Below are positions 32,096-36,918 of a stretch of DNA of 36,918 nt, one piece after another; within the stretch, counting starts at the first letter, position 1, and each line of letters begins with the position of its first letter. The DNA is from Campylobacterales bacterium. Lineage in GTDB: Bacteria; Campylobacterota; Campylobacteria; Campylobacterales; Sulfurimonadaceae. The notes below the pieces were generated by a model. It worked only from the letters and a program-made list of their open reading frames with translations, was not told the origin of the DNA and ran no database searches. The DNA lies in the NCBI GenBank assembly GCA_014764065.1, contig JACXUG010000004.1, positions 1-36,918 of the forward strand, written 5' to 3'. The translations under genes were made by a program, and so were the position numbers.

Positions 32096-34247
32096 GCTCT
32101 TTCTCCTTCTTACGCTTGTTCTGACCGCGCTGCGGGCAGAAAACCAGATTGAATTTTTTGCGACCCGGCTCGATTCGAACCAGAGCGTCGTCCATGCCAG
32201 CGGGGATGTGCTCGTCCTCTACAAAAGCTACTACCTCAGTGCTAACGAGGCCTACTTCGACCGCAACAGCAGCACGCTGGAACTCTTCGGCAATATCGTT
32301 GCGATGCAGGGGTCGGACTATTTCGCGATGGGGGACTACGCGAAGCTCGATGTCGCCACGAAGAGCCGGGAGTTCTCCCCGTTCTTTATGCTTGACCGCC
32401 ATACGAATGTCTGGATGAGTTCCTCGCGTTCGGGGGCGGAAGACAAGGAGTTCACGGTAGAGAAGGGGATGGTGTCGGGGTGCGACCCCAACGACCCGTT
32501 CTGGGTGCTTTACTTCTCCAGTGCCGATTTCGACAGCGAATCGCGCTGGATGAACGTCCATAACGCCTACCTGAAGATCTACGGTGTCCCGGTCTTCTAT
32601 TTCCCCTATTTCGGCTACTCCCTCGACAACCGCCGGCGCAGCGGTCTGCTGGTCCCCTCCTTCGGGGTTTCCAGTACGGAAGGTTTCTTCGTCGAACAGC
32701 CCGTCTACATCGCGATCGACCCCTCATGGGACGTGGAACTGCGGCCGCAGATCCGTACGGAGCGCGGGGAGGGGCTTTACGGGGAGTTCCGTTTTGTCGA
32801 TTCGAACGTCTCCAAGGGGTCGTTAAACGCGGGTTACTTCCAGGAAAAGTCCTCCTATGTCGATACCTACGACCTGGCCAACTCGAACCATTACGGTTTC
32901 GACTTTTTCTATACTAACACGGCGGTGCTGCAGCGCTGGCTCGGCCTAGACCTTCACGGACAGTCGGGACTCTATGCCGATATCAAGTGGATGAACGATA
33001 TTGACTACATCAACCTCTCCTCCAACGATACCGTCAACTACGCGACGTCAAACCAGGTGCTCTCCCGGGTCAACCTCTTCTACAACGAGGAGAATGCCTA
33101 CTACGGCATGAACCTCCGCTACTACCTCGACCTGAACAAAAAGAGCAACGCCGATACGCCGCAGAACCTGCCGATCCTGCGCTATCACCGCTATATCGAC
33201 ACCTTTCTGGACGAGCACGTTTACTACACCTTCAATCTTCGGGGGAATAATATTTTCCGTGAAACGGGGATGCGCGCGGTCGAGGGGGAAGTAGACCTTC
33301 CGGTCACGCTGCAGACCTCCGCACTGGAGGATTACCTTCTGCTCTCCTACAGCGCCCGTCTCAACGGAAAATACATCACCTTTGGGAACGAGCCGACGAG
33401 CGTTTCGGCGATCCCGACGGGCGGTATGTACGAAACGGGGCTTTTTGGCCGGATCTACCACCTCTTTGACGCGGGCACGCAGGTGACAAAGGCGTTCGAC
33501 GGATTCAGCCACACCGCGGGGCTGGACCTTGCCTATACCAAGGCCGGCGTCGATGACGCGGCTGGCTACTACAAAACCCAGCAGAAGCTCTGCAGCGGGA
33601 ACGATGCGTCCCTCTACCCCGAATGCGATTTCTACGCCGTCAACGAGATCAAAGAGGCGCTGGACCTCAAATTCAGCCAGTTCTTCGTCAATGACAAGGG
33701 GGAGCAGGTCCTCTACCACCGCATCTCGCAGCGTTTCTCCTTTGACCGTTACCAGGATCAGCTCAGTGAGCTGGAGAACGAGCTGGACTGGCAGTTGACC
33801 CCGGAGGTCTCGCTTTATTCCGATGTTTTTTACAACGATGACTACCACCGCGTCTCCAAGACGCTCAACGGCATCCGTTACAGCGATGATGCGTTCAACG
33901 CCGGTGTGACGGACTTCTATGAAGAGCAGCCCGATGCTAACGGAACCAGCCGGGTCAATTATCTTACGTTTGATGCCGTCTACCGCTATAATGACCACTA
34001 CCGCTATTTCGGGCGCTATGCCTATGATCTGGAGACGAATACGAAGAAGCTGTCCGAGATCGGGTTTGACTATACGAAGCGCTGCTGGAAGTTCGGGATG
34101 CGTTATGTCGAGAACAACCGGCCGATCCTGACCAATGCCCAGGCTGATTCGGTGCTCGAGAAGTATGTCTATTTTACCGTTGAGCTCCGTCCGATCGGCG
34201 GCACGGAGGTGAACTATAAACTCAGCGATGTACTGGATGGTTCGTGA
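32088..34247 (+). CDS. lptD: LPS-assembly protein LptD
   Basis: A 719-residue outer-membrane protein that inserts lipopolysaccharide into the outer leaflet. The signal peptide (LRLFLLLTLVLTALRAE) is followed by an OstA-like jellyroll domain (about 20-140; ASGDVLVLYKSYYLSANEAY, FGNIVAMQGSDYFAMGDY). Then come the barrel-plug hallmark VPVFYFPYFGYSLDNRRRSG and a long Tyr-, Asp- and Asn-rich beta-barrel. The size is usual for Campylobacterota. The frame is open far upstream, but the ATG at 32088 fits the signal peptide and overlaps the RDD gene by 8 nt. The end of the protein, around TVELRPIGG, is typical of LptD. The stop overlaps the next start (TGATG). Confidence 0.95.
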   Translation: MLRLFLLLTLVLTALRAENQIEFFATRLDSNQSVVHASGDVLVLYKSYYLSANEAYFDRNSSTLELFGNIVAMQGSDYFAMGDYAKLDVATKSREFSPFFMLDRHTNVWMSSSRSGAEDKEFTVEKGMVSGCDPNDPFWVLYFSSADFDSESRWMNVHNAYLKIYGVPVFYFPYFGYSLDNRRRSGLLVPSFGVSSTEGFFVEQPVYIAIDPSWDVELRPQIRTERGEGLYGEFRFVDSNVSKGSLNAGYFQEKSSYVDTYDLANSNHYGFDFFYTNTAVLQRWLGLDLHGQSGLYADIKWMNDIDYINLSSNDTVNYATSNQVLSRVNLFYNEENAYYGMNLRYYLDLNKKSNADTPQNLPILRYHRYIDTFLDEHVYYTFNLRGNNIFRETGMRAVEGEVDLPVTLQTSALEDYLLLSYSARLNGKYITFGNEPTSVSAIPTGGMYETGLFGRIYHLFDAGTQVTKAFDGFSHTAGLDLAYTKAGVDDAAGYYKTQQKLCSGNDASLYPECDFYAVNEIKEALDLKFSQFFVNDKGEQVLYHRISQRFSFDRYQDQLSELENELDWQLTPEVSLYSDVFYNDDYHRVSKTLNGIRYSDDAFNAGVTDFYEEQPDANGTSRVNYLTFDAVYRYNDHYRYFGRYAYDLETNTKKLSEIGFDYTKRCWKFGMRYVENNRPILTNAQADSVLEKYVYFTVELRPIGGTEVNYKLSDVLDGS

Positions 34248-34885
34248 TGATACTGTTTGAAGATAGAAAAGCGGCCGCTTCGGCGCTCAGGGAGCTGTTG
34301 CCGCTGGCACAGATGCAGCGCGAGTCGTGGATACTCATTGCCGTATCCGAAGGCGGCGTCGCGCTCTGCCAGGAGCTCAACGGCCGGATGAAGCTCAAGA
34401 TCGACTGGCTGATGGGCGAATCAATCATGGCGCCCCACAACCCAGAGTGCGAACTGGGGCGGGTGAGCGAGATGGAGGAGATCGTTATCAACGACGACCT
34501 CGTCAAAGCGTTCGGCGTGCAGTACGACTACGTCTACGGCGAGGCGCGCCGTAAGCATGAGGAGAAGATCCTCTCGAAGATCTACCACTACCGCAAAGGG
34601 CGCCCCCTCACGAGTATTCGGGGCAAAAAGGTCCTGCTGGTCGACCAGGGATCGGAGAGCGGGCTGAAACTGATCTGTGCGATCAAAACGGTGCTTTCGC
34701 GTTCGCCCGACGCCCTCTTTGCCTGCGCGCCGGTACTGCCCAAAGAGGTCTATGCTTCCATCGAACCGCTCTGCGACGCGCTATTCTGCCCACACGTGCT
34801 GGAGGATTATATAGAAACATCATGTTATTATTCACAATTAGAAGATGTTTCGGATGAAATGATTATCAAGATACTAGGGGACTAA
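34247..34885 (+). CDS. Phosphoribosyltransferase-like protein
   Basis: A 212-residue protein of the type I PRTase fold. The central strand and PRPP loop are visible as KKVLLVDQGSESGLKLICAI, although the loop is VDQGSESG rather than the classical VDDGxxTG. WILIAVSEGGVALCQELN fits the first strand and loop. The substrate is not known, and the altered PRPP loop makes a non-enzymatic or altered role possible. I recall a similar gene between lptD and pnp in other Campylobacterota. Two starts compete: GTG 34244 and ATG 34247; the ATG sits in the lptD stop (TGATG). The last 85 bases turn AT-rich. Confidence 0.8.
   Translation: MILFEDRKAAASALRELLPLAQMQRESWILIAVSEGGVALCQELNGRMKLKIDWLMGESIMAPHNPECELGRVSEMEEIVINDDLVKAFGVQYDYVYGEARRKHEEKILSKIYHYRKGRPLTSIRGKKVLLVDQGSESGLKLICAIKTVLSRSPDALFACAPVLPKEVYASIEPLCDALFCPHVLEDYIETSCYYSQLEDVSDEMIIKILGD
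34803..34885 (+). promoter_or_regulatory. AT-rich end of the phosphoribosyltransferase gene, possible pnp promoter
   Basis: About 85 bases, roughly 65-68% AT by eye, against about 40% around them, within codons for residues such as YIETSCYYSQLEDVSDEMII. TATATAG and TTATTATT are possible -10 boxes. AGGGG then precedes the pnp ATG. The codon change seems unforced by the protein and suggests a regulatory role, such as an internal promoter or low structure at the pnp ribosome site. Confidence 0.35.
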
Positions 34886-36918
34886 ATGGATTATGATGTA
34901 CTGGTAGCCGTCGAGAACAGGACGGAAGAGTATGCGCTTACAAGCGTGGCTCGTCAGGCAAATGGAAGCGCATGGCTCAAGGCCGGCAACACGGTTGTCC
35001 TGGCCACTGTCGTCATCGACGAGACCGAATTCGTCGAAGAGGGCTTCCTGCCGCTGACAGTACAGTACATCGAGAAGTCGTATGCCGCGGGGAAGATTCC
35101 GGGCGGATTCATCAAACGCGAGGGCAAACCGAGCGATTTCGAAACGCTGACCTCGCGTATTATCGACCGCTCCTTGCGTCCGCTCTTTCCCAAAGGGTTC
35201 GCCAACCCCGTCCAGATTACCGTGATGGTCCTCAGCGCGGATGAAGATGCCGACCTCCAGGTGCTCGGTCTCAACGCCGCCTCGGCGGCCCTGTATGTCT
35301 CCGACATCGATATCGACATCCCGGTCAGCGCCGTGCGTGTTGCGAAGGTTGACGGAGAAGTCATCTTCAACCCGACCCTGACGCAGCTCAAAAACAGCAC
35401 CCTTGACCTCTTTCTCGCGGGAACGCAATCGGACCTGCTGATGATCGAGATGTGTGTCCAGGGTTCGGTAGAGACGGAACTGTTCGATACGATGATGGTC
35501 GACCCCCTTGTCGATCCGGTTCTCGCCGCCGGGACGATCGCCCGCTACCGTAGCAACGCGATAAGTGAAGATGATTTCATCGTCCTGCTCTCCGAAGCGC
35601 AGCAGCTGCTGGCGACGGCAAACGTCTCCTACGCGAAAGCCTTTGCCCCGTTCAAAAAAGAGACCTTCAAACTGACCTGCATCGCCGCGGAGCCCGATGA
35701 GCATCTGATGGCGTATATCAGGGAGCAGCACAGCGGCGACATCGCCGCGGCGATCGCTCAAATGGCGCGCACGGAGCGTTCAACGGCCCTGCGCAACCTG
35801 CGCAAAAAGATCCTCGATACCCAGCCGGAGTATGATGAGCACGCCCTCAAAAAAGCGATCGAAGCGGTCAAACGTGAGACGGTCCGCGCGCAGATACTGC
35901 AGACGCAGGGCCGTGCCGACGGCCGGAAGCTCGACGAGGTGCGTCCGATCAGCATTCTGACCAACGTCCTGCCCTCCGTCCACTCCTCCTGTCTCTTTAC
36001 ACGGGGCCAGACCCAGGCCCTCGTGACACTGACCATCGGCGGCAACAAAGACGCCCAGATGTACGAGGACCTCACCGACAGCGCTGTGCAGTATGAAAGT
36101 TTCATGGTGCATTACAACTTCCCGGGCTTCAGCGTCGGGGAAGCTTCTCCGATCCAGCCGCCGCGCCGCCGCGAGCTGGGACACGGCAACCTCGCCAAAC
36201 GCGCTCTCGAACCGGTACTGCAAGCCCAGGGGCAGACGGTGCGCCTTGTCTCCGAGATCCTGGAATCCAACGGCTCCTCCTCCATGGCGACCGTCTGCGG
36301 CGGCTATATGGCACTCAAAGCGGCGGACCTGGAGACGACCGACCCGATCGCGGGCGTGGCGATGGGGCTGGTCAGCGAAGGTGACCTGCACATGGTCCTG
36401 ACCGACATTACCGGCCTTGAAGACCATGACGGCGATATGGACCTCAAAGTCGCAGGTTCCAAAGAGGGGATCACGGCGCTGCAGATGGATATCAAGCTCG
36501 GCGGCATCTCCCTGGAGCTGCTCAAAACAGCGCTCTACCAGGCAAAGGCGGGGCGTGCCCATATCATCGACATCATGGCCGACGCGGAGCACAAGATCGA
36601 ACTGAGCGACGAGCTGCCCGGCAGCGACTCCTTCAGTATCGATCCCGAACGTGTCGCCGACGTCATCGGCCAGGCGGGCAAAACGATCCGCGAGATCATC
36701 GAGAAGTTTGAGGTCGCGATCGACATCGACAAGAGAGCCGGAAACGTAAAGGTCACCGGAAAGAACCGCGAAGGGGTCAAGGGGGCGCGCGAGCATATCG
36801 AGCAGATCGTCTCCGTGCCGAAAATGGAAAAGCCAGAGTACCATGTCGGTGATATCGTCAAGGGATGTGTCAAGAAGATAGTCGATTTCGGCGCCTTTAT
36901 CGAACTGCCCGGCGGCGT
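34886..36918 (+). CDS. pnp: Polyribonucleotide nucleotidyltransferase (PNPase), 3' end beyond window
   Basis: The frame is open from ATG 34886 to the right edge, giving 677 of roughly 720-730 residues. It begins MDYDVLVAVENRTEEYALTS. The first RNase PH domain has GKIPGGFIKREGKPSDFETL and RIIDRSLRPLFP. The second has FTRGQTQALVT, FPGFSVGEASP and NGSSSMATVCGG, and Asp residues of the active site in GLEDHDGDMDLKVAG. The KH domain (about 585-645) has VIGQAGKTIREI, and an S1 domain has begun (VGDIVKGCVKKIVDFGAFIE). PNPase degrades RNA from the 3' end using phosphate. AGGGG lies upstream of the start, which follows the previous stop directly. Confidence 0.97.
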   Translation, partial: MDYDVLVAVENRTEEYALTSVARQANGSAWLKAGNTVVLATVVIDETEFVEEGFLPLTVQYIEKSYAAGKIPGGFIKREGKPSDFETLTSRIIDRSLRPLFPKGFANPVQITVMVLSADEDADLQVLGLNAASAALYVSDIDIDIPVSAVRVAKVDGEVIFNPTLTQLKNSTLDLFLAGTQSDLLMIEMCVQGSVETELFDTMMVDPLVDPVLAAGTIARYRSNAISEDDFIVLLSEAQQLLATANVSYAKAFAPFKKETFKLTCIAAEPDEHLMAYIREQHSGDIAAAIAQMARTERSTALRNLRKKILDTQPEYDEHALKKAIEAVKRETVRAQILQTQGRADGRKLDEVRPISILTNVLPSVHSSCLFTRGQTQALVTLTIGGNKDAQMYEDLTDSAVQYESFMVHYNFPGFSVGEASPIQPPRRRELGHGNLAKRALEPVLQAQGQTVRLVSEILESNGSSSMATVCGGYMALKAADLETTDPIAGVAMGLVSEGDLHMVLTDITGLEDHDGDMDLKVAGSKEGITALQMDIKLGGISLELLKTALYQAKAGRAHIIDIMADAEHKIELSDELPGSDSFSIDPERVADVIGQAGKTIREIIEKFEVAIDIDKRAGNVKVTGKNREGVKGAREHIEQIVSVPKMEKPEYHVGDIVKGCVKKIVDFGAFIELPGG

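Noticed and set aside
1-36918. tRNA, rRNA, CRISPR arrays, insertion sequences, phage genes or an origin
   Set aside because: No tRNA T-loop signature, no spaced direct repeats, no transposase or integrase motifs and no DnaA-box cluster were seen while reading both strands.

Overview
The window is an unbroken stretch of a GC-rich bacterial chromosome (about 60% GC by eye). Gene content and order point to a Campylobacterota (Epsilonproteobacteria) member. The evidence is the bamD-lon pair, a dimeric-type dUTPase, an ArsRS-like sensor pair, an MlaE-F-D plus lipoprotein set, and the block purD - RDD protein - lptD - phosphoribosyltransferase - pnp, which matches the order I recall from Helicobacter and Campylobacter. 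Free-living, Sulfurimonas-like relatives seem most likely, but the GC content is high for that group. Family names come from motifs and memory; no search was run.

Layout. 1-2.0 kb: the tail of a GspF/PilC-type membrane protein facing a DEAD-box RNA helicase. 2.2-6.9 kb: bamD, lon and rmuC. 6.9-9.2 kb: a wrecked histidine kinase, a small unknown ORF, pssA, and a wrecked OprD-type porin. 9.3-13.7 kb: feoA-feoB, then a response regulator/histidine kinase pair. 13.7-17.3 kb: a small membrane protein, surE, a TcdA-like enzyme, a thioredoxin-NHL protein, and a wrecked AEC permease that begins with an (AT)7 tract. 17.4-24.3 kb: greA, argC, an LpxH-like phosphoesterase, mlaE-mlaF-mlaD-lipoprotein, and a MalY/PatB aminotransferase, tightly packed with several overlaps. 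24.3-27.3 kb: a sirtuin without its N-terminus, a small unknown ORF, a YhbP-like protein, dut, and a wrecked AI-2E-family transporter followed by a strong terminator. 27.3-29.1 kb (minus strand): panB-ruvB. 29.3-36.9 kb: trpA, a probable structured RNA (6S RNA candidate), then the purD-to-pnp operon. pnp runs off the right edge.

The genes are mostly housekeeping. Envelope assembly is strongly represented (BamD, LptD, LpxH-like, Mla, PssA). The rest cover protein and RNA quality control (Lon, PNPase, helicase), DNA repair (RuvB, RmuC), nucleotide and amino-acid synthesis (PurD, Dut, ArgC, TrpA), pantothenate synthesis (PanB) and iron uptake (FeoAB).

The most distinctive feature is a set of five accessory genes in different states of decay. 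Four show frameshifts or internal deletions and one has lost its N-terminus, while the core genes between them are intact. I saw no insertion sequence, phage, CRISPR array, tRNA or rRNA gene. I do not see a clearly new multi-gene system. The items most worth a second look are the RNA upstream of purD, the coordinated-looking decay, the AT dinucleotide tract at a start codon, the thioredoxin-NHL protein, and a recurrent CTATAAT promoter signature.
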